NCBI GenBank assembly: GCA_964624145.1
Contig: CAZUXT010000003.1
Span: 124,001 to 188,000 of the forward strand
Reading direction: 5' to 3'
From: WJMT01 sp964624145
GTDB taxonomy: Bacteria > Acidobacteriota > Aminicenantia > Aminicenantales > Aminicenantaceae
Length of the DNA: 64,000 nucleotides
Of this stretch, positions 34,532-44,532 are shown one piece after another. Numbering within the stretch: position 1 is the stretch's first letter; every line of letters starts with the position of its first letter. Both the position numbers and the translations under genes were made by a program. Below the pieces are notes generated by a model that ran no database searches, was not told the origin of the DNA, and worked only from the letters and a program-made list of their open reading frames with translations.

Positions 34532-36064
34532 TTATTTGCCTGCCTCTAAGTAATATTTTTCCATCTTTGACCTCCATTTTTCCATCAGTTCCTTATTCAG
34601 CTCAAGGGGAGGTCTTGCATCTTCCGGCAGGAAAGACTTATAAGGATGATCCTTTTCATAAGCCTCGAACTCTTCTTTCATCTTGATCAATGTCTTTTCA
34701 TTTAAATAGAGGTCTATGGCTGTGGCTGCCATCACTTTGGCTCCTGCATTCAGGCCTTTCCATGCAGTGGAACCAAAATTACTGGCCACGGCTGACCAGT
34801 GATGCGCAATCGCTCCCGGGACTCTTCCCGGAAAAAGCAGTGTGGCTGTGGGAACGACTCTTGTAACCTCAGCTACATCTGATGAACCGCCACCGACAAA
34901 TCTTTCCCTGTTGTAATTCATTATTTTGCCTACCTTCGTGGACATCCCTGTTTCAGGGACTCCAAGCTCCTTCTGAAGGGCTCTGGCAAATTCGTTTTCT
35001 TCTTCGGTCCACTCGGGCATGCCTACTAATTCAATATTTTCCTGAATAAGCTCTGCCAAGGCTTTGTTTGCATTTCTCTGGTGGATGGCAGATAACACCC
35101 TGAATTCCATTTCCGTATCTGTTGCGAGCGCACCGGCTTTGGCACAGTTGATGACCTTTTTGTGCATTTCCTCCAGCCTGGAGTCGCTGTTTCTTACGAA
35201 ATACCACACGCTTGCTCTATCCGGAACAACATTGGGTGCCTCTCCTCCCTCGGTTATTACATAATGCATACGGTAGGTAAAGTAAAGATGCTCTCTCAAA
35301 TAATTGGTCGCGACATTCATTATTTCCACAGCATCCAATGCGCTCTTTGCTGTCCACGGGGATGCCCCATGTGATGTGACTCCCTTAAACCTAAACACCG
35401 TGGAAAACACAGCGTTTCCGCCTGTTCCATAACCCGTAGCGAGCTCACTAGAGTTATGGTTATCAATAACCGCATCCACATCATCAAACAAACCAGCCCT
35501 CACCATATAAGGCCTGCTGATAAGAGTTTCCTCTGCCGGAGAACCAAAGACTTTTATGGTTCCTTCAATACCGTATTTCTCTAAAACCTGTTTTACAGCT
35601 ATAGCTGCGGCAACAACTGCGGTCCCCATTGTGTTGTGTCCGCAACCATGGCCGGGAGCTCCGTCTATTAGAGGAGCTTTTTCAGGGACTCTCCCTTTCT
35701 GAGAAAGCATAGGCAGTGCATCGAACTCTCCCAGGATACCAATAACAGGAGTTCCCGTTCCATAGGAAGCAACAAAGCAGGTCGGCATTCCCGCCAATCC
35801 TCGTTCGACCGTAAATCCAGCCTCCTCTAAGGTATCAGACAGTAATTTCGATGACTTGAACTCCTGCATTCCGAGTTCAGCATAAGACCATATAGCATCT
35901 GATATTTTTCCGAATTTCTCGATTGTTTCAGTCTGACCCAGCCATTCCAGAGCGAAAGTTTTTTCTTTCTGTTTTTTTGCCGCTGCAAAGACACTGGAAT
36001 TCATTCCTATGAAGAAAGCCACTAACACAAAAAGAATCATAAACTTACGTCGATTTGTTCTCAT
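34532..36064 (-). CDS. Exported M20D amidohydrolase (AbgB-like)
   Basis: A 510-aa protein with a signal peptide (about 8-28). It belongs to the M20 peptidase / p-aminobenzoyl-glutamate hydrolase group: GILGEFDALPMLSQK, GAPGHGCGHNTMGTA with the GHGCGHN metal site, FGSPAEE, a dimerisation domain with VTSHGASPWTAKSALDAVE, and late HHWSAVA. AbgB relatives cleave amides of aromatic amines or short peptides. AbgB is cytosolic in E. coli, so the signal peptide is a notable difference. It is upstream of and close to the gamma-glutamyltransferase gene, which suggests joint breakdown of gamma-glutamyl or N-acyl amino acids. Confidence 0.88.
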   Translation of the reverse strand: MRTNRRKFMILFVLVAFFIGMNSSVFAAAKKQKEKTFALEWLGQTETIEKFGKISDAIWSYAELGMQEFKSSKLLSDTLEEAGFTVERGLAGMPTCFVASYGTGTPVIGILGEFDALPMLSQKGRVPEKAPLIDGAPGHGCGHNTMGTAVVAAAIAVKQVLEKYGIEGTIKVFGSPAEETLISRPYMVRAGLFDDVDAVIDNHNSSELATGYGTGGNAVFSTVFRFKGVTSHGASPWTAKSALDAVEIMNVATNYLREHLYFTYRMHYVITEGGEAPNVVPDRASVWYFVRNSDSRLEEMHKKVINCAKAGALATDTEMEFRVLSAIHQRNANKALAELIQENIELVGMPEWTEEENEFARALQKELGVPETGMSTKVGKIMNYNRERFVGGGSSDVAEVTRVVPTATLLFPGRVPGAIAHHWSAVASNFGSTAWKGLNAGAKVMAATAIDLYLNEKTLIKMKEEFEAYEKDHPYKSFLPEDARPPLELNKELMEKWRSKMEKYYLEAGK

Positions 36065-36095
36065 TTATTTATTCCTCCATTTTTTTTATTTCCAT

Positions 36096-38261
36096 CTATT
36101 TTAAAAGTTCAATTTTTTCCAGAAAGACTTCATCCGAACCTTTTAGCTCAACGTTATTGCCCCTGGCATTTAATTTTATTCTCTCAGGTATTTCTATTTT
36201 GAATGCTTGATAGGGCTCAACCAACTTCCCCTTAAAAATGATGTTCCCGTTGAGCTCAAGGAATAGGTCAACAGGCTTTTCGGAAATCTTTTTCAGATGA
36301 AGGGAAATATATTTTTTTGACTTCATATACTGATAGGTAAAACAATAGGAAAATTTGACCGCTTTTTTTTCCTCACTTATGACAGCTATGATCCCGTTGT
36401 TGAGAACATCCAGTTCACTCAATAAACCGTCTTTTTTTGCTTTTCTAAACCCTTCGACTATCTCCGCCCACGTTTCATTGGTTTCTTTAATCAACTTTGC
36501 TTTTTCCTTCCAGTTTATTTTCCCGAATATTAAAAGCGACCTGTGGAAGACAATGACACTTATTCCGTTATCTCTCAAGTAATCCAATATCGCTGTGTCG
36601 TTTATATCCTCCGGAATATTCTTTACAGGATGAAAATACTGGCGCTTGAATATCTTTAACGGATCAAAAACTCCCACTCCATAAAAACCATTATAGACAT
36701 GCTTTTCATGAAAGATGGTATATAAAGAGAAGATCTTATTATCTCCAAAGCCTCTGAAATGAGGAAGCTCCAAGACTCCGTAATGATCCGGATATTTCTC
36801 TAACTGACTATACAGGGTTTTTTCGGCACTATTATGCTCCCGGATCCTTCCGGTATCAAGAGGAGGCGGAAAATTTTCAAAAAGGACTAAAAATCCCAGA
36901 AACAAGACAAGGAAGGTGACCACTCCCGACTTTTTCCTTGCTTTGATAAACGCCTGAAAACCCATGAAAATCAATACGATCCAAAACACAATAAAATAAT
37001 ACTTAAACTTAAACCCCCGCAGTCGGGTCAGACGTGGAACCACCATGGATACCAGATAGAAAAAATTTGTTTTCATAGGAATATACTCAAAAAGACCTCT
37101 AAAACAGCTCAAAAACACAAAGACAGTGCTGCTGAGTACGAATTTTTCTTTCAATGCCATTTTTTTCCATACAAGGACTGTATTCACAATAAAAACAAGA
37201 AGCATAAACAGAAAGAGAATATCAACGAGTTCCCTGGCCCTTCGTAAAGGGATCCCTCTATAAAATGTCACAAACACAGGCCCTGTTAAAAAAACAAGCA
37301 ACAAAAAACTAAACGTTTTTTCCAATATGTTTTTTGTCTTTGAGTAGAAGAAGAAAAAAATAAAAAAAGAGGCAGTAAATCCCAAAAAGAGGGGAGTTGA
37401 GTGCCCCCGGAGAAATTTAAATGTGAACGGGAACCATGTAGAATAAAAATCCCAGGAACGAAGAAGTGTTCTGCTGCTGAACGCAGCTTTCTCATAAGAA
37501 ATACCCAGGGGATTTGTAATATAAGGAGTAAAGACAGAAAATATGAAGAAACCCAGCAGAATCAACCCTACCGTCAATTCAAGTAAAACCTTAAAGGTTA
37601 TTTTCCTTTTAATCAGGATAAATATCGCGAACAAAACAACAGATAAAATGGAGGTCAGGAAAAATAAAGTGATCGAGAATAATGCCTGTAAAAACAAAAA
37701 CAAATAAAACAAAAACGCATCCCTGCGTTTGAATGTCTTCATATACCTCATGAGAAACAAAAACGCATATATCGAAAAAAAGAAAAACAAAAGATGAGGA
37801 TGAGGAAAATTTATCTGCCTTAAAGGAAGCAAAATATAAACAGCCCCTCCTGCGAGTGACAGAATTTCATTGTCAACAAATTCCCTTATGAAAAAATAGG
37901 CAGCGGTCCCTCCAAATACCAGAGAAATAAATAAAAGTAAATTGTAGAGAAAATAAATGCTTTTTATTCCCATTAAATAAAAGGGCAGGAGAACAATGCT
38001 CTGGCCGATAAAATTCACGCCCGCAGTCAGCGTAAAAGAATACGGGAAATAAATGGGAAAATGATAAATTTCAGAAAAAGACAGGTGTGACATGGCTTTC
38101 ATGTTGTGCATCATAATCCCGATGGCGATATTATTATCGCCATTGTTGGGAAGGATGATCTCACTGAAAAAGCCGGGAACAAGAAAATAAACAGAAATAA
38201 GGGAAATCAAGCTAAACAGGATCAGTGGTTTGAGCAGGCTGTCTTTTATTTTAAACTTCAT
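36096..38261 (-). CDS. Multi-pass GT-C-like membrane protein
   Basis: A 721-aa protein. About 12-13 hydrophobic segments span residues 12 to 470, followed by a soluble periplasmic-type domain to the end. The first loop carries an acidic LPNNGDNN patch, in the place where GT-C lipid-phosphosugar glycosyltransferases have catalytic acids. The soluble domain contains NDTAILDYLRDNGISVIVFHR, as in YfhO-type or mannosyltransferase-like proteins. The start ATGA overlaps the stop of the flippase-like gene upstream. It is likely a glycosyltransferase acting outside the inner membrane, but substrate and family assignment are tentative. Confidence 0.65.
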   Translation of the reverse strand: MKFKIKDSLLKPLILFSLISLISVYFLVPGFFSEIILPNNGDNNIAIGIMMHNMKAMSHLSFSEIYHFPIYFPYSFTLTAGVNFIGQSIVLLPFYLMGIKSIYFLYNLLLFISLVFGGTAAYFFIREFVDNEILSLAGGAVYILLPLRQINFPHPHLLFFFFSIYAFLFLMRYMKTFKRRDAFLFYLFLFLQALFSITLFFLTSILSVVLFAIFILIKRKITFKVLLELTVGLILLGFFIFSVFTPYITNPLGISYEKAAFSSRTLLRSWDFYSTWFPFTFKFLRGHSTPLFLGFTASFFIFFFFYSKTKNILEKTFSFLLLVFLTGPVFVTFYRGIPLRRARELVDILFLFMLLVFIVNTVLVWKKMALKEKFVLSSTVFVFLSCFRGLFEYIPMKTNFFYLVSMVVPRLTRLRGFKFKYYFIVFWIVLIFMGFQAFIKARKKSGVVTFLVLFLGFLVLFENFPPPLDTGRIREHNSAEKTLYSQLEKYPDHYGVLELPHFRGFGDNKIFSLYTIFHEKHVYNGFYGVGVFDPLKIFKRQYFHPVKNIPEDINDTAILDYLRDNGISVIVFHRSLLIFGKINWKEKAKLIKETNETWAEIVEGFRKAKKDGLLSELDVLNNGIIAVISEEKKAVKFSYCFTYQYMKSKKYISLHLKKISEKPVDLFLELNGNIIFKGKLVEPYQAFKIEIPERIKLNARGNNVELKGSDEVFLEKIELLK

Positions 38262-39247
38262 CTCTCTATTTCAGATATTTTATCCTTCTTCACGGAATCA
38301 GAAGAGAAATTTTTCACCTGTAAGGGCTTCATCCACCATGCAACGGCCCCTATCAAGCCTCCAAACACAAAAAAGTTTAAAAAAACCAGAAAAGCATAGC
38401 TTACAGCCAATTCAGGTTTAAAGCCAAGCAGAGAGAAAAAAAAGATTAGTACGGCGTCCCTTGTTCCAAGGCCTGATATAGATAAAGGCATCAAACTGAT
38501 TAAGTTGGAAACTCCCATTATAAGAGTGATATCTAAAAAATTTATGGTTATATCCAAAGAATTCAAAAGAAGATAACACTGAAAGAAAAAGAGAAGATAG
38601 CTCAAACAAGTGAGCAAAAACGCTGAAATGAGTCCGGGATTTACTAATTCACTAACTCCGTCATAAAATTCATTGAAACTGTTCTCTATCCTGTCTTCAT
38701 ATTTCCTAACAAGCGCTATCTTGTACAACAAGCTTACAGGCTTTCTCATGAATCTTCTGTTTAAAAGCAACAACGGAAGCAAAGCAATCAGGATGAGTAA
38801 AAACAAATATGTTATAGACAGCCTTCCCAACACATTGAATTTCCATAACCCAAAGGTCCCGACCAACAACAGAACGTACATATCAAACATCCTATCCACC
38901 AGAACACTCGACATCCCTTTGCTGATCGATACGTCTTTGTCCTGTCTGACATAAAAAGCTTTTATGAATTCACCTAAACGCCCAGGCGTTATGAAGCCAA
39001 AATAAAGGCTGCTCATGTATACCATATACGTCTCGGATAAATGATAGGATATCCCCTGGCTTTTCAAAAGCAAATTCCATCTGAATGACTTTATATACAG
39101 CAGGGGAAACACAAGCACAAGAGCACAAACAAAAAAGAATATTTTTATCTGTGAAAGAACACGGAAAAGTTCACCCAGGTCTATTTTCCACAAAATGAAC
39201 ACAAAAATAATTATCCCCAGGAATTTTAAATATTTTTTACTCTTCAT
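38258..39247 (-). CDS. UPF0104 / LPG-synthase-TM flippase-like protein
   Basis: From the ATG at 39247 (329 aa) it has about eight transmembrane segments and the family block FGFITPGRLGEFIKAFYVRQD near residue 90, then LPLSISGLGTRDAVLIFFF near 260. The family (lysylphosphatidylglycerol-synthase transmembrane domain, YbhN) is proposed to move lipids or lipid-linked sugars. A TTG start at 39268 is possible, but it would lie inside the repeat at 39256-39306. It overlaps the GT-C-like gene by 4 bases, a typical flippase/transferase pairing. Confidence 0.82.
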   Translation of the reverse strand: MKSKKYLKFLGIIIFVFILWKIDLGELFRVLSQIKIFFFVCALVLVFPLLYIKSFRWNLLLKSQGISYHLSETYMVYMSSLYFGFITPGRLGEFIKAFYVRQDKDVSISKGMSSVLVDRMFDMYVLLLVGTFGLWKFNVLGRLSITYLFLLILIALLPLLLLNRRFMRKPVSLLYKIALVRKYEDRIENSFNEFYDGVSELVNPGLISAFLLTCLSYLLFFFQCYLLLNSLDITINFLDITLIMGVSNLISLMPLSISGLGTRDAVLIFFFSLLGFKPELAVSYAFLVFLNFFVFGGLIGAVAWWMKPLQVKNFSSDSVKKDKISEIER

Positions 39248-39255
39248 GTTTGTAC

Positions 39256-39306
39256 CCAGGTTTTTCAATATAATCTATTTCACTCTCTACTTCAAAGGGA
39301 TAATTA
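39256..39306. repeat. 51-bp direct repeat, downstream side of sortilin-like gene 2
   Basis: CCAGGTTTTTCAATATAATC and the next 31 bases match 42243-42293 at 46 of 51 positions in the same orientation. The two copies bracket sortilin-like gene 2. The rest of the gap (39307-39414) is AT-rich with no recognisable gene. Confidence 0.8.
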
Positions 39307-39414
39307 CTGCTTTATGTGTTATTTTATAATCTGAACCTATGAGAAGATTTTTTAGATCATAATTTTTGACCGTAACAATTAAGATATCCAGTTCTTTCAT
39401 AGGATAAGTGAAAA

Positions 39415-42081
39415 TTATTTCAGAAGATCATATTTAGGCATAGGCTTGATCAGGCATTTAGTGGAAAGTTTTTTTCCATTGAGCTGGAGAGTCACAACGT
39501 ATTCTCCTGGTATCACCCATTCGCCACGGCTGGGCCGGGAATCTTCTTCTGCTCTTTTTTCAGACTCTTTCCGCATATCCCAAATCACCATGTTGAATCC
39601 AGCCTCGGTCTTTCCTTTGAGTTCTCTGATATTTTTTCCATATAGATCTGAAATGGTGATCAAAGCTTCTTCCTTTGCCTCTTCTTTGACATAATAATAT
39701 ATTTTCACACCCACAGGTTCGTTAGGGGCTGTAAACTGCCTTTGTCCGTAAACTCGCTCCCTTTGTATATAATGCCACTGGATTTCATCTTGGATTTGAA
39801 AAAGATGCACGTCTTTGTTGAGTATTTCTTGATTGAGCTGCTGGAGAGGAAAAATGTCCGTGACATAGATTCCCCGGCCATGGGTCGCTACAATCAGTTC
39901 GTTTTCTCTGGGATGTATGACCAGATCATGCACAGAGTTAGTGGGCATGTTGTTTTTCAGGCTCATCCAATTCTTTCCTCCATCTATAGTGACACAGACC
40001 TCAAAATCTTTTCCCACAAACAAAAGGCTGGGATTTTTGTGGTCTTCCACAATAACATAGATAATTCCCTCGGAAATATTTCCCATTATAGGAATCCAGG
40101 TTTTCCCAAAGTCATCTGTGCGAAAAACAAAAGGTCTGAAGTCATCTCTCTGAAAACCTGTTTTGACCACATAGCTCCGTCCGGGTTCAAAATGGGAAGC
40201 AAAAACACGGCTCACATAATATTCTTCAGGAGCTCCCGCTTTTGTAAGATTAGATGTCACATCATTCCAATGTCCTCCATGATCCAAAGTCACTTGGACT
40301 TTGCCATCGTCGGTTCCTGTCCAAATGACACCGGCTTGTTTGGGGGATTCTGAGATGGTGGTGAGGGTGCAGAATTCAATATTGCCCTCCAGTTTTTCAG
40401 GGTCTTTGGTGGTTAAGTCAGAACTTATTTTCTCCCAAGTATCTCCTCTATTCAGAGATCTGAGGAGAACCTGTGATCCCATGTAGATGATGCGGGGATT
40501 ATGGGGGGAAATATGGATAGGAGTGGTCCAGTGAAATCTGAATTCGGGTTTTCCTTTTTCAGAAGTAGGTTTGATCCGCTCTCTGTATCCCTGTTTTTGA
40601 TCTACACGCTGGAGGGATCCCATTTGGTACTCATTATAAAGCCAGCGGCTGTTTTCTGGATCCACTTTGTTGTACATCCCGTCTCCCCCGCCTACAGACT
40701 GCCAGTCGTTTCTGTTGATTTCTCCATAGATACTGTGGCTGGGAATCTTTATGGATCCATTATCCTGAGTTCCTCCGTATATATTGTAAGGCTGCTCCAT
40801 GTCCACGCCCACTGCATAGTACTGGGCAATAGGCAGATTTTCAAAAACATCCCAGGTTTGGCCTCCGTCATAAGAGACAGCCAGGCCTCCGTCGTTTCCC
40901 AGCCATATATGATCGGAGTTATCCGGATCGATCCAGAGAGCATGGTGGTCCACATGGACTCCTTGGGCCAGGTTTTCAATCCCGTCTTTTCCCCAGGTTC
41001 GGCCTCCGTCTTCAGACCTGAGAAAAGGCGTGCTTGGCAGATAAACCACATCCCGATCATTGGGATCAACGTAGATCACTCCATACCATTTACCGCCCCA
41101 GAGAGTGAGGTCATCCGGACTCATCTTTTCCCAAGTTTTACCTCCATCTTCTGATCGATAGACTTGTCTTCCTATTTTGCGCTTTTCAGGTTCCCGGCCC
41201 TGTTCTTTATCCCTATCCGCTTCTTCCTTAGTGGGAGGCCTGAGATTGTTGTTCTCAATGGAAGCATAGATGATGTCCGGATTCTTAGGATACACAGCGA
41301 TTCCAATACGACCTATTTCCCCGGAAGGCAGGCCGTTTTCCAATTTTTTCCAGTTGCTTCCGGCATCTGAGCTTTTATAAATACCACTGAGAGGACCACT
41401 CTCTTTGAAATTCCACGGGATCCTGCTTTTATCATAAGTAGCCGCATAAACAATATCTGGATTTTTTGGATCCAGGACAACATCCACCACTCCTACTTTT
41501 TCGCTGATAAAAAGCGATTTTTTCCATGTTTTTCCACCGTCTGTAGTCTTGTAAAGGCCTCTTTCAGGATTAAAGGAGAAGTGATATCCCAAAGCAGCTG
41601 CGTAGACTATATCCGGATTTTCAGGATGGATGGCGATCCTTCCGATGTGGGCGGTGCTTTTCAAACCCATATGCTTCCAGGTTTTTCCTCCATCTTCTGA
41701 TTTATACACTCCATCTCCCAGCAGAGAAAGCCGGCCAGAAGCCGGAGTCCCTGTGCCCACCCAGAGGATATCTGGACTAGACTGAGATACAGCCATATCT
41801 CCTGTGGCTATGGTGTTTTGGTGGTCAAAAATGGGTTCAAATGTGGTGCCGTTATTGGAGGTTTTCCAAATTCCTCCACTGGCAGTGACAATGTAGAAGA
41901 TGAACTCTTGTGCAGGATGAGAAAGAACCCTGAGTATTCGGCCTCCCTGATTAGCAGGTCCTAAAGACCGGTACTGAAAGAGGGACAAAAGCTTTGAATT
42001 AAACATGTCCTGCTGTGAAAAAACAGGAAAAGCAACCAATAAAATTAAAAGACTTGAAATCCAGAGATGCCTTTTTTCCAT
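39415..42081 (-). CDS. VPS10/sortilin-type BNR-repeat exported protein 2
   Basis: From the ATG at 42081 (AAAGGAGTTAAG in front) the product is 888 aa with a signal peptide (MEKRHLWISSLLILLVAFPV). About eleven Asp-box motifs are seen, for example SEDGGKTWKH, TTDGGKTWKK, SSDAGSNWKK, SEDGGRTWGK and TIDGGKNWMS. WQSVGGGDGMYNKVDPEN and HPRENELIVATHGRGIYV are shared almost word for word with protein 1 at 28887, so the two are paralogues. A C-terminal Ig-like module ends the protein. The function is as uncertain as for protein 1. It is bracketed by 51-bp direct repeats. Confidence 0.88.
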   Translation of the reverse strand: MEKRHLWISSLLILLVAFPVFSQQDMFNSKLLSLFQYRSLGPANQGGRILRVLSHPAQEFIFYIVTASGGIWKTSNNGTTFEPIFDHQNTIATGDMAVSQSSPDILWVGTGTPASGRLSLLGDGVYKSEDGGKTWKHMGLKSTAHIGRIAIHPENPDIVYAAALGYHFSFNPERGLYKTTDGGKTWKKSLFISEKVGVVDVVLDPKNPDIVYAATYDKSRIPWNFKESGPLSGIYKSSDAGSNWKKLENGLPSGEIGRIGIAVYPKNPDIIYASIENNNLRPPTKEEADRDKEQGREPEKRKIGRQVYRSEDGGKTWEKMSPDDLTLWGGKWYGVIYVDPNDRDVVYLPSTPFLRSEDGGRTWGKDGIENLAQGVHVDHHALWIDPDNSDHIWLGNDGGLAVSYDGGQTWDVFENLPIAQYYAVGVDMEQPYNIYGGTQDNGSIKIPSHSIYGEINRNDWQSVGGGDGMYNKVDPENSRWLYNEYQMGSLQRVDQKQGYRERIKPTSEKGKPEFRFHWTTPIHISPHNPRIIYMGSQVLLRSLNRGDTWEKISSDLTTKDPEKLEGNIEFCTLTTISESPKQAGVIWTGTDDGKVQVTLDHGGHWNDVTSNLTKAGAPEEYYVSRVFASHFEPGRSYVVKTGFQRDDFRPFVFRTDDFGKTWIPIMGNISEGIIYVIVEDHKNPSLLFVGKDFEVCVTIDGGKNWMSLKNNMPTNSVHDLVIHPRENELIVATHGRGIYVTDIFPLQQLNQEILNKDVHLFQIQDEIQWHYIQRERVYGQRQFTAPNEPVGVKIYYYVKEEAKEEALITISDLYGKNIRELKGKTEAGFNMVIWDMRKESEKRAEEDSRPSRGEWVIPGEYVVTLQLNGKKLSTKCLIKPMPKYDLLK

Positions 42082-42242
42082 CTTAACTCCTTTTTCTTTT
42101 TGCATGACCCTGTTTAAATCTGAGGAATTTTTGCTTTGATTGAGAACCTTCATCGAAAATAATACAATTTAGATTATCATTGTCCTCTTATTGAGACAAG
42201 TATTATATATTATTGACATAGAATCCCAGCACAGGTTTGCAG

Positions 42243-42327
42243 CCAGGTTTTTCAATACAATCTATTTCAGCCCATACTTCAAAGGGATAATTAACGAGCC
42301 ACCTCGAATCATGAATAACCCAGGTTA
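42243..42327 (-). repeat. 85-bp composite repeat upstream of sortilin-like gene 2
   Basis: It joins two repeat modules: 42243-42293 is the 51-bp repeat shared with 39256-39306, and 42302-42327 is the CCTGGGTTATTCA module shared with 20972 and 23342. Read on the minus strand, it begins with AACCTGG and ends with the same AACCTGG. The gap 42154-42370 holds no gene. Confidence 0.75.
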
Positions 42328-42370
42328 AACAGGAGGGATTTGACTCGACTGGAAGGCTCTTTGATTTTCT

Positions 42371-43792
42371 TTAAATCAACGGGAATTTGATCTTAAATTC
42401 AGTTCCTTCATTTACTTTGCTGCGGACATTGATGTCTGCTCCGTGGATATCAGCGACCCTCTTTATTATGGAAAGCCCTAATCCGATCCCGCCGCTCTCC
42501 TTTGAACGTGATTTATCCACAACATAGAACCGGTCAAAGATAAAGGGGATGGCCTCTTCAGGAATGCCTATCCCCGTATCGGATATAACCAAAACCGCAT
42601 AATCACTGTCTCTCTTAAGGGAAATGTCTATATGCCCCCCCCTTTTCGTGTATCTTACGGCATTGTCGATCAAGTTTGAAACCATACGTCCCAGAAGTGC
42701 TTTCTGCCCCTTTACGGCCAAAGGAATTATCTTTTGTATATTCAAACTTATGTTTTTCTTAAGGGCGCTCTGTTCGTATCTTTCATAAGTATCCAGTAAT
42801 ATTTCATCCAGTTGGATATTTTCATTCAGACTCTCTTTTTTTAACGCTTCGGTTCTGGAAAGAAGAAGCAGGTCATCTATTATTTTTTCCATATGGTATG
42901 TCTCTTCCAGAACACTTTTCAGGGTTTTCTTGTATTCATCGCGGTTCCTGTCTTTTCTCATGATGACTTCGACCTCTCCTCTAATATTAGTCAAAGGGGT
43001 TCTGAGCTCGTGTGAGACATCACCTGAAAATTGTTTTATTTTTTTCACAGAGGTGTCAAGCCTTGAGATCATGTCATTGAATGTCTTAACCAGTACACCG
43101 ATTTCATCTTGACGTTTTTTGGCCTCAATTCGGTGAGAGAGGTCATCCGTGGTGATCTGATTAGCTGTTTGAGCTACATTGACAACAGGCTGAAGAGCTT
43201 TTCTTATAACAAAATTCCCTCCTGCTGACGCAAGCACTAATAGCAGAATACCGGAAAAAGTAATAATTATCAGAACCCTGCTCATCTTAGAATTGACTGT
43301 TTTTAAAGATAAACCGATCTGAAGAATGTGATTATTTTTTATGGGAGAGAGAATGAATCTCAGAGGTGATTCGGGAATTTCTCTTTTTTCCAAAGTCATA
43401 TAGAGTGGATTCAAATCCGATTTATCGGCCCTGCAGTAAAGCTTCCGGCTCAACACAAGATTTTCATCATAGGAGTCTCCCGTATGGATCATTTTTTCTA
43501 AAAAATCCTCTTTTTCATGAGAAATTTTCGCTATCAAAACAGAGGGATGATAATGAAGGAATTTATTCTCCACCTTTCCCACAGCTTCCTCCAATGACAC
43601 TCCTCTGTGGTTCCAGTATATATCATCCAGCTCCTCCGCTATCCCTGCTAAAGTATGATCCATTTCATTCATAAGACCGCTTCGATAACTCCTGAAAATA
43701 AAACCCCCTATAATCACGATGATAATAGCCAGAAAAACAACATACCAGATCGTGAGTTTGAAAATGAGAGACTTAGTCCTTTTTATCTTCAT
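42371..43792 (-). CDS. Membrane sensor histidine kinase
   Basis: A 473-aa kinase: TM1 (about 13-32), a periplasmic sensor of about 135 residues, TM2 (about 172-195), HAMP (about 196-250), HisKA with phospho-acceptor SGDVSHELRTPLTNI and HATPase with N-box NLIDNAVRYTKRG, G1 VISDTGIGIPEEA and G2 GIGLGLSI. The domain order resembles CusS/heavy-metal-type kinases, but the sensor has no obvious metal ligands. It overlaps the response regulator gene by 20 bases. Confidence 0.93.
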   Translation of the reverse strand: MKIKRTKSLIFKLTIWYVVFLAIIIVIIGGFIFRSYRSGLMNEMDHTLAGIAEELDDIYWNHRGVSLEEAVGKVENKFLHYHPSVLIAKISHEKEDFLEKMIHTGDSYDENLVLSRKLYCRADKSDLNPLYMTLEKREIPESPLRFILSPIKNNHILQIGLSLKTVNSKMSRVLIIITFSGILLLVLASAGGNFVIRKALQPVVNVAQTANQITTDDLSHRIEAKKRQDEIGVLVKTFNDMISRLDTSVKKIKQFSGDVSHELRTPLTNIRGEVEVIMRKDRNRDEYKKTLKSVLEETYHMEKIIDDLLLLSRTEALKKESLNENIQLDEILLDTYERYEQSALKKNISLNIQKIIPLAVKGQKALLGRMVSNLIDNAVRYTKRGGHIDISLKRDSDYAVLVISDTGIGIPEEAIPFIFDRFYVVDKSRSKESGGIGLGLSIIKRVADIHGADINVRSKVNEGTEFKIKFPLI

Positions 43793-44468
43793 CGATTCTA
43801 TACCCGTATCCCCTTACGGTATGTATTATTTTATCTCCGGAGTCTCTTCCTGTTTTTTTTCGCAAATGGTTTACATACACATTGACCACATTGCTCAGCC
43901 CTTCATAATTCATATCCCATACATGCTCTATGATCATTGATTGGGATACGACCCTTCCTTTATTGCGCATCAAATATTCCAGTAAGGCATACTCTTTTCC
44001 GGTCAGTGATATTTCTTTCCCTTTTTTTGTGACCTTTCTCTTCCATGGATCGAGCTCAAGGTCTTTAACCTTCAGAACTTTAACCTTGTAATCCTGGCTT
44101 CTTCTTATAAGGGCCTTTATTCTTGCCAACAGCTCCTCAAAAGAAAAAGGTTTCGTGATGTAGTCATCCGCACCTTCGGAAAGACCGCTTATTTTGTCCT
44201 CAACCGTATCCTTGGCTGTCAGCATGATGATGGGAGTGTTGATTGATCTTTCTCTGATCTCTTTACAAATCGTCAACCCGTCTTTACCTGGAAGCATGAT
44301 ATCCAGAATGACCACATCATAATCATTGACTCCCATGAAATGCAATGCATCAATCCCGTTCCTGCACACATCCACAGCAAACTGCTCTTCTTCCAGGCCT
44401 TTTTTCAAAAATGCAGACAGTTTGATATCGTCTTCGACAACCAGTATTCTCATCTTTTTCTTATTCAT
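43773..44468 (-). CDS. OmpR/PhoB-type response regulator
   Basis: A 231-aa protein. The receiver has VVEDD acidic residues, DVVILDIMLPGKDG with phospho-Asp, and MLTAKDT and KPFSFEELLARI switch residues. The winged-helix effector (about 130-228) shows LTGKEYALLEYLMRNKGRVVS and NVYVNHLRKK. It partners the kinase that follows. Two starts are possible: 44468 (MNKKK) or the internal ATG before RILVVEDD. The likely targets are unknown; the OMP gene upstream is the nearest candidate. Confidence 0.94.
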   Translation of the reverse strand: MNKKKMRILVVEDDIKLSAFLKKGLEEEQFAVDVCRNGIDALHFMGVNDYDVVILDIMLPGKDGLTICKEIRERSINTPIIMLTAKDTVEDKISGLSEGADDYITKPFSFEELLARIKALIRRSQDYKVKVLKVKDLELDPWKRKVTKKGKEISLTGKEYALLEYLMRNKGRVVSQSMIIEHVWDMNYEGLSNVVNVYVNHLRKKTGRDSGDKIIHTVRGYGYRIDEDKKD

Positions 44469-44532
44469 TATGCCACTTTTTTTAGCTTAATTCCATTAAA
44501 TGCCACATGTCTTGGAGATCCTATCCATGGCT

